Origin: Pseudomonadota bacterium
Lineage (GTDB): Bacteria > Desulfobacterota > Desulfovibrionia > Desulfovibrionales > Desulfovibrionaceae
Direction: 5' to 3'
NCBI GenBank assembly: GCA_023411815.1
Contig: JAEYOJ010000033.1
Coordinates: forward strand, 1 to 37,622
DNA length: 37,622 nt
The translations under genes were made by a program, and so were the position numbers. Shown piece after piece: positions 30,116-37,622 of the stretch. Every line of letters begins with the position of its first letter. Position 1 is the first letter of the stretch. The notes below the pieces were generated by a model. It had not been told where the DNA came from. It did no database searches and saw only the letters and a program-made list of their open reading frames with translations.

Positions 30116-31624
30116 CTACTGGGCGGCGGGCATCTGGGCCATGGCCCACTCGGGGATGACGTTCAGCTCGAGGCCGAAGATCCAGGCCATGACGTAGTAG
30201 ACGAAGCCGGTGATGAGGAACGTGCCGAGGATGTTCAGGATGAAGCCGGTCCTGGCCATCTGGCCGATCGTCACTGCGCCGGAGCCGAAGATGACCGCGT
30301 TCGGCGGCGTGGCCACGGGCAGCATGAAGGCGTAGGAGGCCGCGATGCAGGCGGGCACGATGGTCGCATAGGGGTGCACGCCCAGGGCTATGGCCGTGGC
30401 GGCCATGATGGGGATCATGAGCGTGGCCACGGCGGTGTTGGAAGTGATCTCGGTCAGGAAGATGACCAGCAGCACCACGGACATGATGGCCACTACGAGC
30501 GGCACGCCCTTGAGCCCGGCCAGCAACCCGGCCAGCCATGCGGCCAGGCCCGTGTTCTGGAAGCCGTCGGCCAACGCCAGGCCGCCGCCGAAGAGCAGGA
30601 TGACGTCCCAGGGGATCTTCACGGCCGTCTTCCAGTCCAGCATGAAGCGGCCTTCCTTGAGGTTCGACGGGATAATGAAGAACAGCAGCGCGCCCGCGAT
30701 GCCGATGGAGGCGTCGGAAACGTTCTTGAAGAAGGCGGTCTTGGAGAAGAAGCCCATGACGATCCAGGTCGTGGCCACGATGGCGCCCACGAGGACGATG
30801 ATCTTTTCTTCCTTCTTCATGGCCCCGAGCTTGGCGATCTCGGCTTGGATGACTTCATGCCCGCGTCCCTGCAGGATGTCGCCCTTGATGGGGAAAGCAA
30901 TCCTGGTGAGTATGATCCAGGCCAGGAAAAGGAAGATGGCCGAAAGCGGGATGCCGAGGGCCATCCAACCCGCGAAGCTGATGGTGTGCCCGTAGAGCTT
31001 GTCGAGCTGGGCGACCATGACCGTATTGGGAGGCGTGCCGATGATGGTGCCCACGCCGCCGATGGAGGCCGCATAGGCGATGCCGAGCATGAGGGCAGTG
31101 GCGAAACGGTTGCTGCGCAGCTCGCTCACGTCGATATCGCGGTCGAAGGACATGGTCGACTTGATGATGGCCATGCCGATGGGCACCATCATCATGGTCG
31201 TGGCCGTGTTGGACACCCACAGCGACAGGAATGCCGTGGCGACCATGAAGCCGAGGATGATGCGCGAGGGGCTGGTGCCCATGACGCGGATGGTGTGCAT
31301 GGCGATGCGCCGGTGCAGGTTCCAGCGCTCCATGGTCACGGCGATGAAGAAGCCGCCCATGAACAGATAGATCAGGTGGTTGGCGTAAGGCAGCGTGGCC
31401 TTGGCGCTGGGCATGATGGCCAGGAACGGGAAAAGCACAATTGGCAGGAGCGAGGTGGCCGGGATGGGAATGCACTCGGTGATCCACCAGACGGCCATGA
31501 GCACGGTGACCGCGCCGCAGCGCTTGGCCTCCACCGGCATGCCCTCCGGTGTGGGCAGCAGGAGAATCAGGATGAAGAGGGCCGGTCCCAAGAGCAGACC
31601 CAACATCTTTCCTCGACTGTACAT
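30116..31624 (-). CDS. DASS/SLC13-family anion (dicarboxylate) transporter
   Basis: A 502-residue inner-membrane symporter of the divalent anion:sodium symporter family (CitT/SdcS type). The first helix is LGLLLGPALFILILLL; the conserved SNTA of the first hairpin is in LWVSNTATTMM, and the second SNT is in ITSNTAVATL. A typical PPNTV (GTPPNTVM) and a later PPNAV are also present. It probably imports C4-dicarboxylates or similar acids with Na+. ATG at 31624 has GGGAGG seven bases upstream; the frame is open to 31768 without support. It stands alone. Confidence 0.92.
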   Translation of the reverse strand: MYSRGKMLGLLLGPALFILILLLPTPEGMPVEAKRCGAVTVLMAVWWITECIPIPATSLLPIVLFPFLAIMPSAKATLPYANHLIYLFMGGFFIAVTMERWNLHRRIAMHTIRVMGTSPSRIILGFMVATAFLSLWVSNTATTMMMVPIGMAIIKSTMSFDRDIDVSELRSNRFATALMLGIAYAASIGGVGTIIGTPPNTVMVAQLDKLYGHTISFAGWMALGIPLSAIFLFLAWIILTRIAFPIKGDILQGRGHEVIQAEIAKLGAMKKEEKIIVLVGAIVATTWIVMGFFSKTAFFKNVSDASIGIAGALLFFIIPSNLKEGRFMLDWKTAVKIPWDVILLFGGGLALADGFQNTGLAAWLAGLLAGLKGVPLVVAIMSVVLLVIFLTEITSNTAVATLMIPIMAATAIALGVHPYATIVPACIAASYAFMLPVATPPNAVIFGSGAVTIGQMARTGFILNILGTFLITGFVYYVMAWIFGLELNVIPEWAMAQMPAAQ

Positions 31625-32028
31625 ACACACCTCCCAAAGCAAATAACCGGATCCCCTATGGACCCGGAAGCACTTCGAAAGACATGAAAGACGAGAAAGC
31701 GGGCATACCTCATACGAAAATAGATTGGAACTTGGACTGCCTTTAGGGCATTCACCCCGCCAAAACAACTAAAATTCCTTTTTGTGCGAATAATCACCCA
31801 CTTGCGAATTGATCGACCAATCCACAACCTCGGAGCGACACTTATCCCGCTTGATCAGCCAATCGATATCCGGCCATACGCATGCCCCCAATAACCGATT
31901 CCTGGCGAGGAGCATGCCGCGCGGCCGAAGATATCATGGCCGCCGCGCCTGTGTTACACTCCCCACGGCCCGGCGACTCCCGCCAAGCCGGCGACCGCGC
32001 ATTATCCGTGCGGGTGGACGGAGGTGGC
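31625..32028. other. Divergent promoter region of the transporter and lipoprotein genes
   Basis: 404 bases between two divergent genes. The part 31690-31830 is AT-richer and should hold the transporter promoter (a weak TTCCAA-17-TATGCC pair is seen on the minus strand). A near-perfect hairpin CCGGATCC/GGACCCGG at 31648-31668 lies in the transporter leader. No gene is supported. Confidence 0.4.
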
Positions 32029-32355
32029 ATGACATCCAAGACATTGCTCCTCGCGCTCCTGCCAGCCGTTCTGCTGGCAGGCTGCGCGCCCAGAGCGCCC
32101 ATTTCGGTTTCGGAGATGTTCGGCTTCTGCATGACGGCCAGCCCGACCAGCAACTATTGCAGCAAGCAGAAGGGCTACTGCATGCACATGCGCGAGGCGG
32201 TGAGCCGGGAGTTCGCCTCGCGTGACGAGTGCCAGGCGGCATGTCGGCAGGTGCGCGACTCGTACCGGATGACCATGATCGACTACGGATGCTCCCAGCA
32301 CTACGAAAGCGGCCGAAGGTGGTGCGATCGCTACTGCACGACCAACTACGAGTAG
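32029..32355 (+). CDS. Cysteine-rich lipoprotein
   Basis: A 108-residue lipoprotein. The signal peptide MTSKTLLLALLPAVLLAGC ends in the lipobox LAGC, so Cys19 is lipidated. The mature part has eight further cysteines (34, 44, 51, 68, 72, 88, 99, 103), enough for four disulfides or a metal site. No family is recognised. ATG at 32029 has GGAGGTGG upstream. It lies before an HMA2-like gene but with its own probable terminator (CCGGAC/GTCCGG, 32362-32376). Confidence 0.75.
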   Translation: MTSKTLLLALLPAVLLAGCAPRAPISVSEMFGFCMTASPTSNYCSKQKGYCMHMREAVSREFASRDECQAACRQVRDSYRMTMIDYGCSQHYESGRRWCDRYCTTNYE

Positions 32356-32361
32356 CCTGGC

Positions 32362-32376
32362 CCGGACGGCGTCCGG
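32362..32376 (+). terminator. Hairpin after lipoprotein gene
   Basis: Six-bp stem CCGGAC/GTCCGG with GGC loop, seven bases past the stop. There is no T-run, so it is a weak candidate. Confidence 0.35.
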
Positions 32377-32548
32377 ATTCCATCGCCGCCTGGAGCCGGA
32401 CGGCCGTCTCAAGCTCGGGCAACGGCGCACCGCACCTTGCTTCCGGCCCGTTTTCCCGGCATGGTGTTATTTGTTTAAGGCAAGCGCCCGTCGGGCGTCG
32501 ATCGTGCGCAGCTCCCCAAGGCTGACCGGATAACGCATAGGGGGAAAC

Positions 32549-32884
32549 TTGGCCATCGATGTGGATCGCGCCATAGACGACCTCGTGAACCTCGCGCCCA
32601 ATGCGTCCATGGTGAGGCACGAGCCGGGGCTCGTCGTGCTCAAGGTCGGGGCCGCCACGCTCAAGAGCGCCCTGCATGCGGACATTACGAACCTGGCCCA
32701 GAGCATACCCGGCATACGCGACACGAAGTTCAAGCTGCTCAGCAGGACGCTGCACATCACATATGACGAGAGCCTGCTGCCCTACGGCCTGTGGGAGGAT
32801 CTGGGGAAGCTCAAGGGACAGCCCGACGGCCAGCAGCGACTGCGCGAGCGCCTGCGGGAGATCATCAGGAAGGACAAGGCCTGA
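32549..32884 (+). CDS. HMA2-like domain protein
   Basis: A 111-residue soluble protein with a ferredoxin-like pattern: LVVLKVGAATLK, then a helix ending in SIPGIRDTKFKLLSRTLHITYDE. This resembles HMA2-type heavy-metal-associated domains, which often lack the CxxC metal site, as here. The C-terminal 30 residues are charged and helical. The TTG start at 32549 has GGGGGAAA upstream. Function unknown. Confidence 0.65.
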   Translation: MAIDVDRAIDDLVNLAPNASMVRHEPGLVVLKVGAATLKSALHADITNLAQSIPGIRDTKFKLLSRTLHITYDESLLPYGLWEDLGKLKGQPDGQQRLRERLREIIRKDKA

Positions 32885-32985
32885 TCCGTGCGCTCCCGGC
32901 CTCGAAGCCGGGATCATCATCCTCCGCCGCGAACGAATCTTGTTTCGCGTCGCTTGGAGCGGCCTGAAGACGGACAGGAGGAGAC

Positions 32986-33633
32986 ATGCTCGACAAGTAT
33001 ACCCAGCCCGATTTCACCCGCTGCGCGCTCCTGACCATCGACCTGCAGAACGACTTCGCCGGGCCCAAGGCCTGCCTGAGCATGGCCGGCTGCCAGCCGG
33101 TGCTGGAGCAGATCAGCCTGCTGGCGTCCGCCTTTCGCAAGCGCGGCCTGCCCATGGTGCACGTAATCAGGATCTACCTGCCCGACGGCACCAACGTGGA
33201 TCTGTGCCGCCGCAAGGCCCTGGAGGAGGGCGCTCGCCTCGTCCAGCCGCGCACGCCCGGCGCCGAGCTTGTCCGCGAGATTCGCCCTTCCGCCGGCCTG
33301 GATTTCAACTGGCTGCTGGAGGGCAAGCTCCAGCAGTTCTCAGCCCACGAATTCGCCGTGTACAAACCCCGCTGGGGCGCCTTCTACAAGACGGCCCTGG
33401 AGGAATTCCTGCGCGACCGGGGCGTGAACACGCTCATCATCACCGGCGCGTTCTTCCAGCGTTGCGTACGGGCCACCATCTTCGAGGCCAGCGAACGCGA
33501 CTTCCGTGTCGTGGCCGTGCGCGACTGCATAGTGGGCATGCACGAGCAGGGCGCGTCGGAGCTGGAGGACATAGGCGTGGCCGTGCTGGACGCCGTCGCC
33601 TTCCTGGACGCCCTGAGCGGCAGCGGGGGATGA
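32986..33633 (+). CDS. Isochorismatase-family cysteine hydrolase
   Basis: A 215-residue hydrolase of the isochorismatase-like family. The triad is Asp19 in LTIDLQNDF, Lys in YKPRWGAF, and Cys in FFQRCVRATIFEA. Members hydrolyse isochorismate, nicotinamide, N-carbamoyl sarcosine and other amides; the present substrate cannot be told. ATG at 32986 has AGGAGG upstream. Convergent with the DUF2959 gene, with only ten bases between the stops. Confidence 0.9.
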   Translation: MLDKYTQPDFTRCALLTIDLQNDFAGPKACLSMAGCQPVLEQISLLASAFRKRGLPMVHVIRIYLPDGTNVDLCRRKALEEGARLVQPRTPGAELVREIRPSAGLDFNWLLEGKLQQFSAHEFAVYKPRWGAFYKTALEEFLRDRGVNTLIITGAFFQRCVRATIFEASERDFRVVAVRDCIVGMHEQGASELEDIGVAVLDAVAFLDALSGSGG

Positions 33634-33643
33634 AGCCGAGGCG

Positions 33644-34300
33644 TCACTTCCCGGTTCCCTGACGCTCCATGGCCGCCAGGAACGCGTCGGCCTCGCGGAT
33701 CGATTTGTCCATGGCCCGCAGCAAAACCCGCACGTCCATCTCCACCTCCGCCAGCTCGCCCCTGAGCGAGGCCACGGCCCGCGCGTTGAGGTTGTGCTTG
33801 AGGTAGAGCACCTGGTCGTTGAAGGTGGCCAGCACAGGGTCCATGCGCTTCTCGGCCGCCCGCATGGCGGTCATGAGCTGCGCGTAGCGCTTGCGCGTCT
33901 CGGCCAGGCGGGCCTTGCTCCTGGCGCGCAGGCGCTTGTCGGCGTACTGGCCCAGTTCGTCTTCCCACTCGTCCAGCAGGGCCTCTGCAACGTCCTCCAC
34001 CAGGTCCACGCGCTCCCGCACGGCCTCGGCCCTGGCCTTGCTCGCATCAAGCTCGGCCTGCAGCGCGCGGTACTTGTCCTCCAGATCACCGCCCTCGAAG
34101 CCCAGGACCTGATCGAAACGGTCCAGGGCCGAGGCGAACTGCTCCTGGGCCTGTTGCTGGCTGTCGCGCGCCGCCTCCACCCGGTCCGCGAGGATGTCGC
34201 GCTTGGGCACGCCGACCTTTTCCATGGCCGCGTAATAGGCCGACTGGCAGCCCAGGGCAGTCAGCAGCGCGACACCGAGCGCGCCGAGCAGGAAACGCAT
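33644..34300 (-). CDS. DUF2959-type lipoprotein
   Basis: A 218-residue protein. A hydrophobic N-terminus MRFLLGALGVALLTALGCQS gives a probable lipobox (LGC, Cys18). The mature part is a long charged helix with AYYAAMEKVGVPKRDILADRV at its start, which is typical of DUF2959. The family is exported and of unknown role. ATG at 34300 was chosen from the signal peptide. The ribosome binding site is poor (GAGCGAGCGGGG). It follows the rhodanese-like gene by 98 bases. Confidence 0.85.
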   Translation of the reverse strand: MRFLLGALGVALLTALGCQSAYYAAMEKVGVPKRDILADRVEAARDSQQQAQEQFASALDRFDQVLGFEGGDLEDKYRALQAELDASKARAEAVRERVDLVEDVAEALLDEWEDELGQYADKRLRARSKARLAETRKRYAQLMTAMRAAEKRMDPVLATFNDQVLYLKHNLNARAVASLRGELAEVEMDVRVLLRAMDKSIREADAFLAAMERQGTGK

Positions 34301-34398
34301 CCCCGCTCGCTCAAGGCAGACCCTGAGATGCCGGGCTGCCGGCCGCGCAACTCGTGCGGCCCAGCCCGCAAACACCGGCCTGCCTCTGCTCACCCCGC

Positions 34399-34920
34399 TC
34401 AATGCGTGGAGCTGGAACGTCCACCAGACTGCCCGCTGACCGCCGCCGTCGCCCTGGGCTCCACCGGCAGGCCCGATTTGCGCCATTCCTGCATCCCGCC
34501 TTCGAGCACGAAAACCTGATCGTATCCCGCGCCGATGAGGCGGTCGGCCATCCGGCTGCTGACGACCTGGTCCGGGCTTTCGTCGTACAGCACGTACACC
34601 TTGCCCTTGGGCAGGTCGTTGGCCCAATCCACCTGGTCGGGGTTCTTGATGAGCGCACCGGTGATCTTCATCTCTTCCGGCGAGGCGCTTGTCCTGCTCA
34701 GATCGAGCACGGTCACGTCGGGCAAGCGCCTGTTCAGTTCCTCGGCGCTCATGCTGCCGTAGCCAATGGGCCTGGCCTCCGCGCCCGGTACGGCCATTTC
34801 GCCCCGGTAATCCGGGCTGACCGGATTGTCCACGCTGCCCCGGCCCTTGTCGCCCATCTCCGCCTGCTGGGCTTCGGCCTGCGCGCGCTGCTTCTCCCTT
34901 TGCCTGTCCCGCTCCTGCAT
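34399..34920 (-). CDS. Rhodanese-like protein lacking the catalytic Cys
   Basis: A 173-residue protein. A charged helical N-terminus (1-25) is followed by a rhodanese domain (about 55-150): MSAEELNRRLPDVTVLDL, then VYVLYDESPDQVVSSRMA, and AGYDQVFVLEGGMQEWRKSGLPV. In active rhodaneses the loop holds a Cys; here the matching residue is Asp113, and there is no Cys in the whole protein. It therefore cannot carry a persulfide and is more likely a binding or regulatory domain. ATG at 34920 has GGAGG upstream. No signal peptide. Confidence 0.82.
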   Translation of the reverse strand: MQERDRQREKQRAQAEAQQAEMGDKGRGSVDNPVSPDYRGEMAVPGAEARPIGYGSMSAEELNRRLPDVTVLDLSRTSASPEEMKITGALIKNPDQVDWANDLPKGKVYVLYDESPDQVVSSRMADRLIGAGYDQVFVLEGGMQEWRKSGLPVEPRATAAVSGQSGGRSSSTH

Positions 34921-35375
34921 TCCAGCCTCCGTGCCGGCGGGCGGCGCAACCGCCCGGCTTTCCCGCCGCCGCCCCTGGCGGACGGGGTTCGCCTCCAGGC
35001 TACACCAGCAACGCCTTCGCGGTCCACGCCAAAGGCTCAGCAGCAGATCGAAGACTCGGTATTCCGCCTGCACGTCCTCCCAATAAGACTAACCTGTGTT
35101 CATGTAGGATAATCTCAGGTTGCATGAATCAGCAATTTTAATTAGAGATGCAACATCGCCTGTTTCCGTTTGTATAATCCTGACGTGCCTCTTTTGATAG
35201 GGACAACTGCTCTGTGGTGAAATGCCTCTGAAGCGTGTTATGAATCCATGTCCAAGTAGCCGAAGTCCTGCAAAAACTTGTGTCGTTCGCAAGCACTTTC
35301 CGCACGTGATTACGGCCGTTTGAGAGAGGGTTCCTGACAGCCTGCTTTGTCCAGGCATGATCCCGTGGAAAATTC
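34921..35375. other. Intergenic region upstream of the DUF3391/HD-GYP gene
   Basis: 455 bases. The right part (35080-35375) is clearly AT-richer than the surroundings and may hold promoters in both directions. A minus-strand frame (35138-35377) crosses it but has no ribosome binding site and no recognisable product. I saw no repeat or RNA gene. Confidence 0.4.
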
Positions 35376-36590
35376 ATGCTGAAGAAAGTCTCAGTTCACG
35401 ATGTGCTGGTCGGGATGTATGTCGTCAACGCCGGCCTGTCGTGTTGCGATGAACCGCACCTGTATTCCGTCGAAGGGCTCATCACATCCGAAGCCGAAAT
35501 CCGCGCCATCATCGCCGACGGATATCAGGAAGTCGTCATCGACACGGACAGGAGCATGATGCGGACGTCGGTCGCCCTCCAGCATTCCCGGGACGACTTC
35601 GACACGCTCCTGGACTCCGAGGCTTCCGGAGCCTGCGACATGCTCGGGCAAAACCAGGTGCCTCTGTCCGAGGAACTGCCCAGGGCTCAGAAAGCCTTGG
35701 GCGAAATGCTCCTCTTCGTGCGGGAATTCACGCGCGACGTGCGCCTGGGCAAGCAGATCGACCTGAGCGCTTCCAGTTCCATCGTGGAAGGCGTTGTGGA
35801 CAGCGTCGGCCGCAACAGCCAGGCCATGCTAGGCCTGTGCAAGCTCAGGTCCTTCGACGAATACACCTATACGCATTCCATAAACGTCTCGGTGCTGGCC
35901 GTGGTTTACGGCAAGTGCCTGGGCCTGCCCCGCGAAGATCTGCGCGAGTTGGGCGTGGCCGGCATGTTCCACGACATCGGCAAGACCGCCGTGCCCGAAC
36001 AGATACTGAACAAGCCGGGTAAGCTCACGCACGACGAGTTCGAGATCATGAAGACCCATCCGGTCAAGGGCAGGGCCCTGCTGTTCAGGATAGGAAGCCT
36101 GTCCCGCCGCATCCTGGACGGCGTGCTGCACCATCACGAGCGGCACAACGGCAAGGGCTATCCCAACGGCCTGACGAGCAACCAGCTGGGCGAGTTCCCC
36201 ACGATCATCGGCATGGTCGACGTGTACGACGCCCTGACAAGCCGGCGCTGCTACAAGCCGGGCATGATCCCCAACAAGGCGCTTTCGCTCATGTTCGGCC
36301 TGCGCGGCGAGGATTTCGACGCAGGGCACGTGGACCGCTTCATCAAATGTCTGGGCATCTATCCCCTGGGCAGCTTCGTGAAGCTGGACAACGGCCTGAG
36401 CGGCTTCGTGGTCGAAACCGTGGACGGCAGCCCGCTGCGCCCCAAGGTCAAGCTCTTCTTCGACCGGGCCATGCGCAAGATATCCCCCGAGGTGCTGGCC
36501 TTGTCCGAGCACGCCACCCCCGCCATCATCGAATGCCTCGATCCGATCAAATTCAACATCAATCCGGCCGAGTACGTCTTCGCGACCTGA
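35376..36590 (+). CDS. DUF3391/HD-GYP cyclic-di-GMP phosphodiesterase
   Basis: A 404-residue protein. The N-terminal DUF3391 domain (about 1-120) starts with KKVSVHDVLVGMYVV. The HD-GYP domain has HSINV (His167), HDIGK (199-203), HHHER (252-256) and GKGYP (259-263), then DVYDALT. All metal ligands are present, so active cleavage of cyclic-di-GMP to pGpG or GMP is likely. A C-terminal extension (about 320-404) resembles those of other members. ATG at 35376 has only a weak GGAAA upstream; an in-frame ATG at 35415 is possible but would lose part of the domain. Confidence 0.93.
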   Translation: MLKKVSVHDVLVGMYVVNAGLSCCDEPHLYSVEGLITSEAEIRAIIADGYQEVVIDTDRSMMRTSVALQHSRDDFDTLLDSEASGACDMLGQNQVPLSEELPRAQKALGEMLLFVREFTRDVRLGKQIDLSASSSIVEGVVDSVGRNSQAMLGLCKLRSFDEYTYTHSINVSVLAVVYGKCLGLPREDLRELGVAGMFHDIGKTAVPEQILNKPGKLTHDEFEIMKTHPVKGRALLFRIGSLSRRILDGVLHHHERHNGKGYPNGLTSNQLGEFPTIIGMVDVYDALTSRRCYKPGMIPNKALSLMFGLRGEDFDAGHVDRFIKCLGIYPLGSFVKLDNGLSGFVVETVDGSPLRPKVKLFFDRAMRKISPEVLALSEHATPAIIECLDPIKFNINPAEYVFAT

Positions 36591-36924
36591 GCGGCCCGGT
36601 ACGCCGACGGCGCTCGTCCTGTCCGGAGCTTTCGAGGCGTTTCGGGGCAGGCGCGGTCCGTGAACAATGCCAGGGCGTGCCAGGGCAATCTCTTGCCTCT
36701 CCGGCACATGCTTTGCCTGACAAAATACAGGCTTATTTCGCATGTTTGTTCACGGGAAAGAACTATTCCCCATTCTTTCGCATTTCCCGCGAATATCGTT
36801 TGCAGTTTCAACGCTGGCGGACAACATTCAACGCCAAAAGGTGTTTGACAGATTCCGCACAATCAAGGCAAAGAGCATCCTGTTCAAATGCAAACGTTCT
36901 TCAACTCCATTCCGGGGGGATACA
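36591..36924 (+). other. Promoter region of the symporter operon
   Basis: 334 bases, AT-richer after 36720. It holds a sigma-54-like site (36702-36717). A frame opening at 36742 leads into the small accessory gene but has no early start signal. No other gene is supported. Confidence 0.5.
36702..36717 (+). promoter_or_regulatory. Possible sigma-54 promoter
   Basis: CGGCACATGCTTTGCC keeps the GG and GC dinucleotides at the exact -24/-12 spacing and most of the consensus TGGCAC-N5-TTGCW. A start of transcription near 36728 would leave a leader of about 200 bases before the accessory gene. An activator gene is not in the window. Confidence 0.5.
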
Positions 36925-37095
36925 ATGCTCGGATTCGGCAGCCTCGAAGTGGCCCTGGCATACTGGGCCTGCCTGGCGGCGGCGGTCCTGTGTGTCGTTT
37001 TCGGCGCGCTCAACTGGAACAAGCGCGGCGAGCCTGACAAGGTCAAGCTGAAGAAGTTCGTCCTACCCAAGGCGGACAGCGGAAAGAGCGCCTAG
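36925..37095 (+). CDS. Symporter small accessory protein
   Basis: A 56-residue single-pass membrane protein. One hydrophobic helix (about 8-28, VALAYWACLAAAVLCVVFGAL) is followed by a Lys-rich tail. Small proteins of this type are found just before sodium:solute symporters in Desulfovibrio-like bacteria. ATG at 36925 has GGGGGG upstream. The symporter starts 97 bases downstream. Confidence 0.8.
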   Translation: MLGFGSLEVALAYWACLAAAVLCVVFGALNWNKRGEPDKVKLKKFVLPKADSGKSA

Positions 37096-37192
37096 CTCCC
37101 ACCCGCTCTCCGCCGCCCCTCCTGCATTCCATTGCCTCCGGCCTCACGGCCCCCTTTTCGACCAACACCCCTTCACCACAGGACGGTTCGAC

Positions 37193-37622
37193 ATGACCGT
37201 GAAGCTCGTCATCGCCCTAATCTATCTGGCAGTGGTCTTCTATCTGGGCTACGTGGGCTGGAAGCATACGCGCGAGGCCGCGGACTACATGCTGGCCGGC
37301 CGGCGCATGAACCCGTTCATCATGGCCATGTCCTACGGGGCCACGTTCATCTCCACCTCGGCCATCGTGGGTTTCGGCGGCGTGGCCTCGTTGTTCGGCT
37401 TTCCGCTGCTCTGGCTGACCTTCGCCAACATCTTCGTGGGCATCTTCATCGCCATGGTCTTCTTCGGCCGGCGCACGCGGCGCATGGGCGTGGCGCTCGA
37501 CAGCCACACCTTCCCCGAACTCCTGGGCCGGCGCTTTGACAGCCGCTTCATCCAGGGCTTCGCCGGGCTGGTCATCTTTTTGTTCATCCCGGTCTACGCC
37601 GCGGCCGTGCTCATCGGCATCT
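37193..37622 (+). CDS. Sodium:solute symporter (SSS family), partial at window end
   Basis: The first 143 residues of an SSS-family transporter: VKLVIALIYLAVVFYLGYVGW forms helix 1, then REAADYMLAGRRMNPFIMAMSYGATFISTSAIVGF is the conserved helix-2 region with its Na+-site serines; its core is FISTSAIVG. Helices 3 and 4 follow. No stop occurs before the window ends. ATG at 37193 has AGGA upstream. Substrate cannot be told; acetate, proline and related solutes are common for the family. Confidence 0.92.
   Translation, partial: MTVKLVIALIYLAVVFYLGYVGWKHTREAADYMLAGRRMNPFIMAMSYGATFISTSAIVGFGGVASLFGFPLLWLTFANIFVGIFIAMVFFGRRTRRMGVALDSHTFPELLGRRFDSRFIQGFAGLVIFLFIPVYAAAVLIGI

Noticed and set aside
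35138..35377. Minus-strand frame in the AT-rich region before the HD-GYP gene
   Set aside because: No ribosome binding site, no domain, and it overlaps the HD-GYP start region.

Overview
The window is high-GC bacterial chromosome and most likely comes from a sulfate reducer of the Desulfovibrionales (Desulfovibrio in the broad sense). The evidence is a complete six-gene Ech [NiFe] hydrogenase operon, an L-lactate dehydrogenase, a dicarboxylate-type DASS transporter, a symporter preceded by a tiny accessory membrane protein, several HD-GYP and HDOD signalling proteins, and two families of GC-rich intergenic hairpin repeats that I associate with this group. The species assignment is inference. 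I saw no tRNA, rRNA, CRISPR array, intact insertion sequence or prophage.

Layout. 75-665 (-) is a small SGNH hydrolase. 933-5303 (-) is a five-gene, overlapping operon and the most interesting locus. It encodes an ABC/Rad50-type ATPase cut into two genes: the first gene has Walker A, a long arm and a CxxC zinc hook, and the last gene has signature, Walker B and H-loop. Between them lie an Mre11/SbcD-like phosphoesterase, a small coiled-coil protein and a CPBP membrane protease. 5452-10834 (-) holds a DUF3795 protein, a TrmN6-like methyltransferase whose coding sequence contains a copy of the intergenic repeat, a DUF1015 protein, MurJ and the DNA glycosylase Fpg/MutM. 11189-13604 (-) is a signalling operon: CheD, HDOD, CheY-like receiver, second CheD. 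13766-13897 is a 43-residue membrane peptide.

14164-19503 (-) is echABCDEF. It is followed by a lower-GC, structure-rich stretch (19504-19910), then the paired TIGR03915/TIGR03916 DNA-metabolism proteins (19911-21930). From 22103 to 30011 genes run on the plus strand: Dabb protein, HD-GYP protein, ThiL, a TrmO-class II aldolase fusion, a second HD-GYP paralogue, a secreted protein flanked by Asn-Gly-Gln repeats, and L-lactate dehydrogenase. A DASS transporter (30116-31624) converges on ldh. The end carries a Cys-rich lipoprotein, an HMA2-like protein, an isochorismatase-type hydrolase, a DUF2959 lipoprotein, a cysteine-less rhodanese, a DUF3391/HD-GYP phosphodiesterase, and a sodium:solute symporter operon that runs off the window, with a possible sigma-54 promoter.

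Together the genes describe a lactate/organic-acid-using, hydrogen-cycling anaerobe with elaborate cyclic-di-GMP and chemotaxis-linked signalling. The split Rad50-Mre11-protease operon is the best candidate for an undescribed system. The repeat inserted in frame in the methyltransferase and the TrmO-aldolase fusion are the next best leads. All functions are read from motifs by eye. No database search was run.
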